From positions 186,001-250,000 of the forward strand of contig NC_092600.1 in assembly GCF_047663525.1 (NCBI RefSeq): a DNA stretch of 64,000 nt, written 5' to 3'. This stretch comes from Anas platyrhynchos. Taxonomy: Eukaryota > Chordata > Aves > Anseriformes > Anatidae. A model generated the notes under the pieces. It was not told the DNA's origin and made no database searches. It saw only the letters and a program-made list of their open reading frames with translations. A program made the position numbers and the translations under genes. Shown here piece by piece: positions 23,646 through 36,385 of the stretch; positions within the stretch are counted from its first letter, which is position 1; the number at the start of each line of letters is the position of its first letter.

Positions 23646-24544
23646 ATATATTGGGATTTTGTATTTCTTGCTCTTAAAAGGGAAGAAAAAAACTTTTCTG
23701 GGCTTCTAGAAGAGAGTCACCAAACTCTCAGAATCAATTTGCAAGCATGTATTACTTGAAATTATTAAACTAAGTACTTCAAATGCCTAGGCTAACACTC
23801 AGCATATCAATGTTGGAGTTAAAGCACCAGTTAAACTGAAGGTTCTTAATGCCCCAATTTCTGGTGACCTGTAGAAGATTAACTGGAAATAATCTATGTC
23901 ACAGAAGTCACTATTCGGCCTCATGGACTTTCTAATCCATCATAATATGGCCAGCACCAGACAATTTAGAAATACTAAATTCTGTTTCAGAACGGCATCA
24001 CCCTCAATTAAAGAAAAAAAGGCAATTATGTGCATAACATAATATAGTAATATTTAACTTCATTTTCCTCAGGATGTCTAGTATGATACACTGTTATATC
24101 AAGGAAATAAATTTTGCATCTTTATCAGATCCAGTGACAGCAGAAACCGCTCCTGCAGCAATTCATCAACATAGCACAAGCGTACATGTGCACTACTTTA
24201 TCTGTCATCTGAAACAGTACAGCTCAGTTAAAAAGCTAGGAATTTCAATATAATTAACTCAAGTGAAAAAAGCCCTGTAATTTAGCGTTGCTGTTTACTT
24301 GGATATTCACAATGTCCCCAGACATTCGTAATTCCAGTAAGGCTTACATATCACTAAGTTCCAAAAGAACTGATGAAATCTGAGGAGTAGTTACAACTGT
24401 AGAAGAAAGTTAATTAAAATTAATTTTATCATCACCACATTAGAACCTAACTTCCAAAAAAACACTTTGAATTTTTATTCAAGTAACAGGTGTATGAAGC
24501 AGAAAGAGCATTACTTTCTTAATGCATGTACCAGTATACATGAT
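23646..24544. other. Intergenic, no gene recognised
   Basis: AT-rich DNA between two CR1 copies. Nothing else can be supported. Confidence 0.5.
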
Positions 24545-24972
24545 GGCGGGCACTCAGCTGGAAAGTAGACTTGGGGGCCCTGGTGGACACCAAGCTGAAC
24601 ATGAGCCAGCAAATGTGCCCTTGCCACAAAGAAAGATAACGGTGTCCTGGGCTGCATTAGCAGGAGTGTCACTGTAGATGGAAGAAGGTGATCCTTTCTA
24701 CTCAGCATTGGTGGGGCACCCAGAGACAGGACCAGAGGCCATGGGCACAGACTGGAATACAGGAGGTTTGGTCTGAACATCAGGAAGCAGTTTTCCACTA
24801 TGCAGGTGAGGGAGCACTGGCACAGACTGCCCAGAGAGCTTGTTGGAGATACTCATAACTTGTCTGGACATGGACCTGGGCAAATGGCTCTAGGTGTCTC
24901 TGCCTAAGCAGGGGGCTGGACCAGACTTCCAGAAGTCCCTTCCAACCTCAACCACTCTGTGATTCTGTGAAT
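24545..24972 (+). mobile_element. CR1 LINE fragment
   Basis: Plus orientation: GACTTGGGGGCCCTGGTGGA, ACCAAGCTGAACATGAGCCA, later CTTCCAACCTCAACCACTCT, ending in CTGTGATTCTGTGA. It is 5'-truncated with internal deletions. Confidence 0.88.
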
Positions 24973-25090
24973 TTTGCAGATCTGTAACTACAAGACAAGT
25001 TGAGTAACTTATCCAAATGCAAACAGATCATGCACAGAATTGGTACCCAAACTCATATCTTGTGTTCCAGTCCAGCATCTGAGCCACATG

Positions 25091-25124
25091 AGGAATCATA
25101 CAGCTTTAGGAATCATACAGCTTT
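25091..25124. repeat. Perfect 17-bp tandem duplication
   Basis: AGGAATCATACAGCTTT occurs twice head-to-tail with no mismatch (25091-25107 and 25108-25124). Confidence 0.95.
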
Positions 25125-26180
25125 ACCGCTACAGATTAGAAAGACTTGTCAAACAAACAAACAAAAAAACCACAGCGCCATTTCTTGCACAACTCATTCT
25201 GCTCTGCTTATCAGGCTTAACTGTTACTGTCTTTCTGAACCAGAAATATTTCACATATAATGATGGTTTTTCTAGTCATCCCAAGATTCTTCTAATGTAC
25301 CATGTTTTACTCAAGTTCCTTCCTATCACATTCTTTTGTTTTTAATATTTTTTCCTGCACATAGCCCAGAAGTAACACCTCAAAAACTTCCCAACTATTC
25401 TCCATTTTCTGCTCAACTTTTATTTATTCTGGATATTAAACAAAACAAAACAAAACAACCAAGAAACAAACTAACAAAAAACAACACAAGCTCAGTTGAA
25501 ACTGCAATTAAATAAAATATCTTTGAAACAGAAAATACATGGCATGAGTAAATGGATTTTTCAAATATAAAGAAGTGATTCAGGCAGAGTAAACACTTCT
25601 GCTGCATGACTCCAGGGTCCTCAGAGGCATTTTATGTCACTTCATCACAATTAACCTCCCAAGAAAGCAATTCAGATCTGAGCAAGAGAGAAAAAGAAGA
25701 CATTACTGACAACACACAAAGTGTGTTCTGATGTCATAATGCTGTATTACTTGAGTCACAGGCAGATTTCCCGGTATTCAGTTTCAAAGCAGGAAAACAG
25801 ACAATGGGGAGCATATAGAAGGAAGAACAGCTACCTGCTGTGAATCAGATGCAAAATGATTTAAGCTACTGGCCAGATGCCGATGAAGTTATTTCTACTG
25901 CTGAAAGTTAAAGAACCACACCTGAACACATTATTTGGCTTTGAAATGTTCTCCAATCTCAATTGGGCACATGCTGCAAATGAAGAATATAAATTCCAGC
26001 TCTCCCACAGTATCTTCACGGTTAGAATATGCTCTTCTATCTCCTTATTTCTGAAAATGACAATTTACTGTAAACTCAACTTATAGCTCCAACTACCTCT
26101 TCTGACATTGTTGTTCTAGCACCACCCTTTATGTATCAGCACCACCAACTGTCAGTACTGTTACCTTACTTTGACACCTC

Positions 26181-26200
26181 TTTTTTTTTTTTTTTTTTTT
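26181..26200. repeat. Poly-T run (20 nt)
   Basis: Uninterrupted T homopolymer in intergenic DNA. Confidence 0.9.
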
Positions 26201-29200
26201 AATTGCACTATATTGCATTCCATACAGAAAAATACGGTACTTCATGAAACAAGAAAGTATTTCAGCTCTAAAGAAGTTATCAGTCTGTGATAAGGGATCA
26301 AAAGGACAAAGCACAAGGACTGCTGTAGCTATATGCACAGGTCTGTAGGGTTCTAGTAATACTGAGAAATTCTTACTAGTGAGACCACCTTAAACATTAA
26401 GTACATTGGTCATAAAATGAGCAACCTTAATAAAACCAGGCCTTAGTACTCTTTGGTGAAAACAGATGCTCAAAATTTCTATAGCAATCCGATGTTATAC
26501 AACAGCACTTTAAAATAAAAATAATTAAAAACCCTCATATGATGAGAATACAAGAACACGTATTTCTGCAGTTCTTACACAGATCTTTACAAATAATAAT
26601 TGCAGGAGGAAAAATACAGTTTTCCATACTAAACCACTATGTCAATTCCAGCAGGGATCTGTCTCAGCTTGAATGTCATCTGGTACCTCTCTAGTCCCTA
26701 AACTCCTAGCACAGAGATATCTGCACTACAACACTCTTCACCATCAGTAATGCCTTCTTGCTAGCAGATGAAGCACATGGATTCCAAATCAGTTGATAGC
26801 AAACTAAGCCCAAGTTGCTTCTGCTGCAAAGGACAGTCCCATGCTTCTCATACATTCTTGTAAACTTTTTGCCATCCTTGTGAGCAGCCCTACAGTCTCT
26901 CTACAAGCTGGACAAGGCAATTGATTCAGCTGAAAACTGAAGCACCCTCTTTCATACAAAATTTGTTTAAAGCTAGGCCAGTTTTACAGTCCAATTTATT
27001 CTGTGGTTGCATAATTGCTCCAGTCAGTATGACAGACCCATTAGGAGAAAGCAGCCTTGAATAGGTGAAGAAGGATCACAAAACAGCAGTCTAAGCAATG
27101 TGGTAAAGGAAACTGAAGGTGTTCAGACATTTTTAAGGTATCATTTCAAGACAGCCCAATGACAGTTTACATACTGCCACTCAACTACTCGTCTTTCCCT
27201 TGCAGAGCACACAAGCAGAAGAAAACACTCACCTATACCTAATTTTTTGCAGTATGAAATCCATCTGCTTAGCCTACCACCAATAAAAGTTTCCCAAGGA
27301 GGTAGAGTGGATTTTGTGAAAGAAATATTAAATCCTTCACTACCACAACCCCAAGTTCACTTCTTGATTTGAATGGTAATCCCTGTAATGCAAAACACTG
27401 ATGTGTGAATGAAGTATGAATGCTTGCTGCCTTGTTATCCATACTATCATTTCATGGACAAGGACTATGTGCTTCCCAGGACTATCTGTGTCCTGGGAAG
27501 GACACTGTGCCTGTTTTTAAAATTCTGGTGAAGAAGAATGTGCTGCTGCAGTAAACAATTTTCTTCTATCATGTTTGTAATGAAGACATGTCTGCTTTCA
27601 ATCAGGACAGTTTTAAGCCTCCCTTGCTGTGTATTCTATCACTGCTTGTCCCCTAAGGGAGAAGGATAGCCAGCACTGCATCAAACAACTGCAGAAAAAA
27701 AAGATCATCGTATTGTGTGCTCCATTACTCACGTTAACACACTCTCTGGACATCAGACATTTTAGATTGTGCTGGTCATTACTATGACTGGACTATAATG
27801 CACGTTAACCACATGAGATATTCCCCAGTCAATTTCCCATAATCAGTAAATGACTCCTTTTTTTCTTTTTGCAACATATTTGATTTATGAGATTAACAAC
27901 AGGTCTATAAATAGAGAAGAAATAATGGGAAAAAAAAAAAAAAAGATGAGAACAAAAACAAAACATGATGAGAGAAAAATCATATTAAAATCACTCCTTC
28001 CATTCTACCTGAAGACTAAAAACCCTAACATCCCATTTTTCAGTGCATTTCAATTGACCCACAGCATGAAGTGTCTATTTTTGTCCCAACAAGATCCCTG
28101 CCCACATTAATGCACCTCATTAATTAGGTAGGTCTTTGTTCTGTGTTTTTGTAACATTCTTAATTTCGATCAGTTGCCAGATCTCCAGTTTATACTAAAC
28201 AATTTGTCCACGTCCTGTGGGTTTGTGCTCGTTCCACATTTATTCATAGTGTTCCCACTTCCTCCATTCACAGATCTCTGTCTTGGACTTAAGCAATTTA
28301 CACACGCTGAAACAATTGTTAATGACCTCCAGAACTACTGGGACTAGTTTCAGATTCTCACTTTCGCTGCTGTAATAATCATGCCAGAACCAGTATGACA
28401 AGTTTTCCTACTAAAAAAGCCAAACCTGTAGATTTCACCAAGGACACAAAACTGCCAAATCAACGATCCCTGTAGCCGAGTTTCTCCTATGTGGTTCTGA
28501 CAACTGTTTCTCAAAAGGGTGCAGAAATTCTTAAAATACATTGAGAACTTCCTAATAGCAGATATACACAACAGAGTTACCTGTTTCAACACAATCACTA
28601 CTTCATATTGACCTTACTGAAAACCCCACAGTACCCCAAGGAAAGATGACAGAGGATGGCAGCTGTTTTCCACATAGATGAAATGTTCACTCCCTATATC
28701 CTACTCTTCTCCATACCTTGCAGAATCCCTGACCCAGGTGCTGGGGTCCCTCTAATCCTAGGGTCTAATAGCATCTGCAAACATTTGAGTTGTTTAAACA
28801 TTTCTGTACCAGACAGATGCCTCCAGGTGTTTTGACATCCATTCTGAAGAAACAGATGGTGTTCAAAGAAACACCATCTGAAATCAGAAACGCTCTAGAA
28901 ATACCTAACAAGGACAAGGGTTGCAAAACCCTACCAGCTGCTAACATTAAGAGAAAGTTGAATTGGTAGCACTGGCATGCCCTTCCCATCACAGCTCTGT
29001 CACTCTTCTCCATGGTGCACCCTTACAGGGACATCTAAGAGGGAAATCCAAGAGATCCCAGTCCTACTATGTCAGTGCTGCTCTTATCAACCTTTTTGTA
29101 TATCCTCCCAATCAGCCTTCCTCTCATTCTCCGTCTTCCCTTTCACATTTCCAGAATGGTTCTGTCACTGCCCTGCTGTACTGTACTATTTCAAACAACT

Positions 29201-29819
29201 ACAGCAGGAATCCACGTATTAGCAGTACAATGCAGAGGAACTAGAGATGGGCTAAAGTTTCTTCTTTCCACACAGACTAATGATGACTTCCTCTAGCCTA
29301 CACCAGGGCAGACCCACTCTTGACTAAGAGGCTCCATGCTGCATTTCTCCATCCAGTACCAAGTTAGAAGAAAAATAAAAAAATAAAGAAAACCACACCT
29401 TCTTAAATGAAAGTGTACAGTTGAATTTTAAGTTGGATCTTGCTTTACAGCTGATCCTGCTTTCTTCAGGGAGTTAGACCAGATGACCAAAATATGTACT
29501 TTAAACTGTCTTCATTGAATAACCAATGCCTTTCAACAGCTATGAAACAGCTATGAACAACTTTTTGTTTTGTTTTGTTTGTTTTACCACATAAGGTGTC
29601 CAAAGAGAGGTGGTTAAATTAATGTTGCTTAATATGAACAAAAACCTAAACTCACACACCTTGCAGAATTCTATGCATATTACTTCTCTAACAACAATTT
29701 TATTGATCTGTAATCTCAAAGAATGAAGCACAGTTTGATAATAACTGCTTTTCAAGAAATAAATAAGTAAATAATTAATTAAAGCACAGGATTATAATGC
29801 CGTGATCTTATACAAAAAG

Positions 29820-30278
29820 ACAGGAGTCTCCTGGAAAGAGTCCAGCGGAGGGCCACAAAGATGATACGGGGCCTGGAGCATCTTCCTATGAGGAAAGGCT
29901 GAGAGACCTGGGGCTGTTGAGAAAAGAAGACTGAGAGGGGATCTTATTAATGTTTACAAATGTCTTAAGTGTGGGAGATGGAGGGATTTGGCCAACCTCT
30001 TTCCAGTGGTTTGTGGGGACAGGACAAGGGGCAATGGCCACAAAATGGAGCACAGGAAGTTCCGCACCGACATGTGAAAGAATTTCATGGTGAGGGTGAC
30101 AGAGCACTGGGACAGGCTGCCCAGGGAGGCTGTGGAGTCTCCTTCTCTGGAGATATTCAAGGCCTGTAGGAACGCCTACCTGGGCAACCTGCTCTAGGGA
30201 ACCTGCTTTGGCAGGGGGGTTGGACCTGATGATCTCTTGAGGTCCCTTCCAACCTGTGATTCTGTGATTCTGTGAAAT
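29820..30278 (+). mobile_element. CR1 LINE 3' fragment
   Basis: Plus orientation: GAAAGAGTCCAGCGGAGGGC, GACAGGCTGCCCAGGGAGGC and GGTTGGACCTGATGATCTCT, ending with repeated GATTCTGTGATTCTGTGA. It is relatively well preserved, so probably among the younger CR1 copies in the window. Confidence 0.93.
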
Positions 30279-30565
30279 CTACTGTATCTTTGATTTTTTT
30301 ACTAACAAGAGCCAGCAAGAGAGCTGATTATTAGCAGCTGTGTGATTACATGATCATTTTGTAACTGAACTACAATACTACAGTTTTATTTGGTAATGAC
30401 TTTGATACACAAAAGTCAAAATGCTTTTGCTTTTCAAGCTGCATTAAATACCCCATAGGGCTGTGTCTTTCAAGAAAAAGGGGACAAGGGTTAATCCCAG
30501 TGAATTTATTTTGGTCTTAGATTTTCTCGTCTTTTTCTTTGAAGGAGGGAAAAACACATTACAAA

Positions 30566-30640
30566 GGAGTAAATGTTCAGATGTCTAATTGCCCTGAAGG
30601 AGCAAATGGAGTAAATGTTCAGATATCTAATTGCCCTGAA
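30566..30640. repeat. 42-bp-period tandem duplication
   Basis: GGAGTAAATGTTCAGATGTC and onward through CTAATTGCCCTGAA recurs at 30608 with one substitution. A third partial TTTGCCCTGAA follows at 30641. Confidence 0.92.
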
Positions 30641-32844
30641 TTTGCCCTGAAATCTAGATAGTTTAAAAAAAAAAAAATCAAACAGTTTCAGGACAAGTAT
30701 TTGGTAGTTTTATAACTGCTACAAATTGTACTGGTAATCTGACTATCTGACTACAGTTAAATCACAATAAAGGCCTCCCGCTAACCCTGGAGGTTATATA
30801 CATCTCTCTACAGGCCAGGAGTGTAACAGCAATTAAGAACCTCTTACAAATGCAAAGAGTGAAAATCAGAATTAAAATTGCTATTTGGGTCTAATGAAGC
30901 TACATGCAGACACCCATTTATTCATATGATTAACTGATTTTTGCAAGAATCTACATATCAGTACTGTATGTGTACAGTACATACAGATTGTATGACCTTA
31001 CACAGAAATCACACAAGACTGATGGAGTTCATTGAATATGTGGTGTGGAATACATACTAGAAGATTAGATCAAACAAACTCTTTTAGAGCTCTCCACAAA
31101 GTGGTTACAAAAATCTGCCAAATACCTACCAAGTACTTGTTTCCTAGCAGAGAACGAAATTTCCTTGAAAATGTGCTGTTGTCAACACTTAGACCTTCTG
31201 AGGTACTAATTTTCACTAGGCAGGAAAGAATGACAAACATCTTGACTGCTATGTGGGCAGAATATTTATATACATACATGTGCATGTGTATATACAAAGC
31301 CTTGTAGTTCTAAAGAAGTTACCATTGAATTTCAACCAAATAGTACAAATTTCAACTGAAAGTTTAAGTATCCTAAAATTAATTCTAGTGTTGCCAAGGA
31401 AGGAAGACTGTAGTCTTTTTTTTTCCTAAACCAAAGGTCACTTAAAGAGTTCTAGCATAGCATGCACAGACAGTCCAGACATAAAAATAACACTCATTTC
31501 TGGAAGCAAGAACACTAGTAGAAATAAGAGATATAAAGGATATTGGGAAGAGATGGTTGTCTCCACGGGATGAGAAGTTTGGTAGGAGTCCACCTAAAAA
31601 TAAACAGCAGTTCCACACTCAGGAACTCAATAACTGCATCACAGAACTTGATACAAATCTCTTGGTAACCCTTCTCACTTCTGACAGGCAATCTCATGTC
31701 TTTTGAAACTATTCACAGCTTGTGAAAATTTATTCTTTGGTCTTGGTGTAAATCAAGTATAAATGGTTTCCTTTACATTTTAGGGTCACATGGTTTCCAA
31801 GCTCTAATCTTAATGACGTCCTGGCAGACTGCATAACAAGCAAAAGTAGGAGTTGGATAACTGTGTTACACAGAGAATACAACCAATAGTGGAAGAGAAT
31901 TTCTTATTACATGAAGTTTCTAGTGTAAAATTATAAAACAACCTGTAATCATTGTTGATTTAAAATATTTTTAAAAGCACTGTTTGATAGACTTATAATA
32001 AAGAAACTGACCGGAAAATGAATAAGTCAGGATTTTCTAACTGGCTGAAATGCCTGCCAACAAATGAAATTCCCTGTATTGGTAAGACACTTCAGCATTT
32101 GTAAAGACCATTACACTGGATTTTGTTGGAGAACAGTTGTACTTTTCAAGATTTTTCTCCTTGAAAATATTAATCCTCTTAATATAAGAGTATCTGCACT
32201 CTCCATTTGTATGATGGGTATATTTTTGTTACCACGTTTCTGTGAGGGACCAGAGACCAGCTCATGCATGTAGGTGTGCAATGACATAGCGAACAAACTG
32301 CTGCTCTTTCAGCAGCACCCAGTTAGTACAGCCAAGTCAATCTGTGTCTCTCTGAGATATTATCAGTTTCATGCACAGCGTATTTAATTAGTCTCCTGCT
32401 CTAAAAGCCAGCCCTGGGTGTCACTTAATAGACGCATCTATTACACAATGGAATGACTGGAAGAATTATGCCTTCTCATTATGAAGCAAGTCTTGAGAAA
32501 TTGAATTACTGAACTCTTAGCCACCGAAAGTACCCTTTCACCCTTTTTATGTTGCCTCAAGGAAGAGCCCAGAGCGCCACCTTCTGTTTAACGGCCAGAA
32601 TCACAATTTCAGCTGCTGCTAACTGCTGCAGTAACAGCCATTCACAGCCAAGTCGATCGGGTTGGGTACCAAAAAGAAAACCGTTTTCTTATTAAACAGC
32701 TCGGTATGTCATACTTGTCAGACCTACAGCTCTTCTAGAAATGCAACCATATGAACAGCTAGAGCATAGCTGCCCAAGTGGCACACATCCAGGTCCTGAC
32801 ACAAAGGATATTTTTCATAAATTTCAGCAAGCATCCAAATGAGT

Positions 32845-32881
32845 AGCACCTCATACATTTTTTGCAGCACCTCATACATTT
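32845..32881. repeat. 21-bp-period tandem duplication
   Basis: AGCACCTCATACATTT appears at 32845-32860 and again at 32866-32881, separated by TTTGC. Confidence 0.92.
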
Positions 32882-34127
32882 GTTCCATATTTCTTACTTA
32901 AATCTCACAGATCACTTGCAGCTATTGTCACAATTTCCATCCAGGAAAACAACACACAATACCCAGCGTGACCAAGGCTGAAGTGAAGATAAACAGACTT
33001 TGATAAAATTACTTCACAGACCTCACTGAAAATCACTCACTGGATTCTTGTAAAATCTGAACAGCCTTAAATTAAAGCAGTGTAATTAACAAATAAATAT
33101 CAAATACAAAATCTGAGAGTACAGAGCAATTCACTCTAACACCTAATCCCCAAATATAGAGAACACAAGAGAGACTGTAAGGACAACGAAAATTCATTTT
33201 TAGATAAAAAATAGGAGTCTCTTTTCATCTGTGTTTTGGAGCAGGGCAAGGAGAAGAGGAACAAGAAATGAGTCATAGGCATTTTGTGTGTTGATTAGGC
33301 ATCTTTGTAACAAGAAGAATAACAAAGAACTTTTTATTTGTATCTTGGACATATGGGCTGCCAGAGTATTTTCTGTCAAAGCTACAACTGAACTTGTAAT
33401 ATGTTTGGCTATAATCAAAAGAGAAATAAATGTAATATTAATTCAGACCTTAAACAATGGATTAATTTGCTTTGTCTATTTGAAAGACCATAAATAACTC
33501 ATCACTGCCCACTTTAACAATAATGTGAGCTATGCCTATTTCTGTAAACCTCTGCAGAACAACCATCATTTCAGCAGGCTGCTCCAGAACAAATGGATCC
33601 AGACCAACATAGAATTACAACCTAGAAACTGTTGTAGTAATCGCCACCAAACTGAAAACAGGTGGTGGCCTTAGAATTCAAACTGGATTAAGTGCAATCA
33701 GAAACACAAACATTCAGTGGCTCACAACAAAAATCTTTCATTATGGTAATAATGAATCAAGTATGGTGACATCATACTAATCAATTATACTCCTTGTATT
33801 ACCAGTGACCTTGAGGCCAATTCAAACACAGTGTCCTCTCATTCAAGTCACTTTTCAAATAAAAGAAGCAATTGTGAAGGATATTTTCATAATACTGAGA
33901 ATAATGTGCCTTCACAATCATTAAGAGAAAGAATAAAAAATATAAGCTTCAAACTACACAGAAAAGAATTTTAACATTACTAATTCTTAATTACTCTCTT
34001 AAAAGGGTCATCGCTGACATTCTGATAGTGGAATAAACACAAAAGAAGTATTACCACCTTTCTGTAAATGCTTAAAAAGCAGTTGGGTACAATGATCCTA
34101 AAATAAGTCCTTAAATTTCTGTATTTG

Positions 34128-34210
34128 AACCAGATACAGAAATTGAATCAAAAACCAAATTGAAACCAAAAACAGAAATTGAAATTGAACCAAATACAGA
34201 AATTGAACTA
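34128..34210. repeat. Imperfect tandem repeat built on ATACAGAAATTGAA
   Basis: The core ACCAGATACAGAAATTGAA recurs as AAACAGAAATTGAAATTGAA and CCAAATACAGAAATTGAA, interspersed with AAACCAAATTGAAACC. This is a small A-rich minisatellite-like array. Confidence 0.8.
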
Positions 34211-34384
34211 AACACCATAGAAAAGCCAAACTACATTCTAGCATAATATCAGTGAAGTCCCCAAAGCATTGTAACAGAAATGCAGTGGGAAATTGAAGAG
34301 GCTGAAGTGAATAGGAAAAAAATGTGTTAAAAGTACAGCCCCGAGATACCAGTATTAGAACTGTTTCAACTTGTTTTCAAGTTA

Positions 34385-35430
34385 CAAGCCATAAGTCTGA
34401 AAGCGTTGTCCAAATGCTTCTTGAACTCGGCAGGCTTGGTGCAGTTATCACTTCCCTGGGGAACTTGTTCCAGTGCCTGACCACCCTCTCAGTGAAGAAC
34501 CTTTTCTTAATGCCACCCAGCCTGAACCTCCCCTATCACAGCTCCATGCCGATCACTTTGGGCCTGCCACTGTCACCACAGAGAAGAGATCTCCACCTGC
34601 CCCTCTGCTCCCCTCTTGAGGAAGCTGTAGGTTGCCATGTTGGCTCCCCTCAATCTCCTCCTCTCTAGCTTGAACAAATCAAGGGATTCAGCTGCTCCTC
34701 ATATGTCCTGCCCTTCACCATATTTGTTGCCCACCTTTGGACACTCTCTAATAGCTCAAATCTGCAGACAGTACTCGAGGTGAGACCGCACCAGCGCACA
34801 GCAGAGCAGGGCAATCCCTTCCCTGGACTGGTTAGCGACACCATGCCTGATGCATCCCAGGGTATGGTTGGCCGTGCTGGCTGCCAGGACACCCTGTTGG
34901 CTCATACTCGACCTGCCATCAACCAGCGCCCAATGATCCCTTATCGTGGGGCTGCTCTCCAGCTGCCTGTCCCCCAGTCAGTATGCATATCCATAGCTGC
35001 CTCATCCTAGGAGAAGAATCTGGTGCTTGGTCTTGTTAAACTTCATGAGGTTGGTGATTGCCCAGCCCTCTAATTTGCCAAGATCTCTCAGCAAGGCCCC
35101 TCGTCCCTCAAGGGAGTCAATAGCTCCTCCTAATTTAGTGTCATCTGCCAACTTACTTAGTATGCACTTGACTCCTGCATTCACATCATTTATGAAAACG
35201 TTCAAGAGAACTGGGCCTAAAATTGAGCCCTGTGGAGCCCCACTAGGCACTGGTTGCCAGCCTGATGTAACCCCATTTAGTATAACCCTTTGAGCCCCAT
35301 CTGCCAGCTGATTGTTCAGCCATTGTATAGTGTACTTGTCTAGCTGTATGCTGGATATTTTGTCCAAAAGGATACCGTGAGAGACAGTATCAAAATCACG
35401 ACTGGTCTTTTGTCCCTGGCTTTCATCCTA
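34385..35430 (-). mobile_element. CR1 LINE with reverse-transcriptase remnant (minus)
   Basis: A CR1 copy of about 1 kb in minus orientation. On the minus strand, 35367 down to 35002 reads an uninterrupted 121-codon piece of CR1 reverse transcriptase, with SGAPQGSILGPVLLNVFIND (RT motif around the PQGS and L-G-P signature) and LADDTKLGG (the A/L-D-D catalytic motif). The 3' half encodes ORF2 C-terminal remnants and is broken by stops. It is 5'-truncated and not active. Confidence 0.93.
35002..35367 (-). pseudogene. CR1 reverse transcriptase fragment
   Basis: A 121-residue open piece of the CR1 ORF2 reverse transcriptase. It includes a PQGSILGPVL block and a LADDTK block with the paired Asp residues. 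It lacks the endonuclease and upstream RT domains and is followed by disrupted sequence, so it cannot encode a working enzyme. Its intact motifs show that this is LINE-derived rather than a host gene. Confidence 0.9.
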
Positions 35431-35934
35431 CAAGAGCCACCAGCAGTCTAAGACCCAAACCAGCTAAATTTTAATTATATGAAGTGGGAAAATTCAAAAT
35501 ATGTGAAACATTGAGTCAGAAGTGAATGAAACTTTCAGTTGCAGCTAAGTTCGGTAAGACCATGCAAGAAGTCTTCTTACTGTACTAACCCTTCCTCAGA
35601 CTTCTCTGAATGGGTTTTCTTCTTGTTTTCTCTCATCCTTGTTTCTCCTCACTCTGTAGCTTCAAAAGACATGAGCCAACGTGTCGCAATACAGGTATCT
35701 GTTAAAGTAAGATAGTATTAATCTACCTTAGACGAAAGGGACAAACCCCAAACATTTATCAATGTTCTGTCAGTATGCAAAAGTCAGGTGTAAACTACTT
35801 AATTTAAAAAAAAAAAAAAAAAACAACAACAACAACTCAGAAAACAGGGAAAGAAGGATGACACTGAGATACGCAATCCCACACCTCCAGAAGGTAGAGG
35901 GGCATTTCGAACCCTTACATTTGCCTGGCCTTTG
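35431..35934. other. Upstream flank of CDC23 promoter
   Basis: AT-rich sequence leading into the CDC23 CpG island, with an A(18) run at 35806-35823 followed by (CAA)4. A CHR-like TTCGAA occurs near 35905. No exon is supported. Confidence 0.5.
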
Positions 35935-36269
35935 GAAAGCATCTGCTTCTGCGGGTACTTCCCAGCAGCGGGCCCGGCTGCGGCCGCAGCAGCGCGCACG
36001 GGAGCCCCCGGGGCGCCGCCCCCTCGAGCCGCCGGGGGGCGCAGCGCGGCACAGCGCCGCCAGGCCGCAGGGCGGCGCCCGCGGGCGGGGCGGGGCGGGG
36101 CGGGGCGCGGCGCCGCCGGGAGCTGCCCAGTCAGACGCCGAGGCTTCGGCGAGCCGCCTCGGATTGGGAGCGAGGCTCCCCGAGCCCGTCCAGTGGCCAA
36201 GCGGCGCCTGCGGAGCGGAGGCGCGCGGAGGGCGCGGGGCTGCGATTGGCGGGGACGCGCGCCGGCGGG

Positions 36270-36385
36270 ATGGCGGCGGCGGGGCTGTGCGGCGCCGACT
36301 TCTCGGACCTGCGGGAGATCAAGAAGCAGCTGCTGAGCGTGGCCGAGCGCAGCCGCGAGCGCGGCCTGCAGCACAGCGGCAAGTG
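36270..36385 (+). CDS. CDC23: CDC23 coding exon 1
   Basis: Residues 1-38 plus two bases of Trp39. [20 protein letters not shown]; the [13 protein letters not shown] core is conserved in vertebrates, while the first eight residues are not. ATG context GGCGGGATGG is good. Donor AAGTG|GTGAGC. Confidence 0.95.

Larger units (their letters stand above)
24973..29819. other. Intergenic, no gene recognised
   Basis: AT-rich DNA. Simple sequences include AAAAC repeats near 25440-25460, T(20) at 26181-26200 and A(15) near 27931-27945, plus a perfect 17-base duplication at 25091-25124 listed separately. No coding or RNA gene was recognised. Confidence 0.5.
30279..34384. other. Intergenic, no gene recognised
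   Basis: AT-rich DNA with three local tandem duplications listed separately (30566-30640, 32845-32881, 34128-34210). No exon or RNA gene was recognised. Confidence 0.5.
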
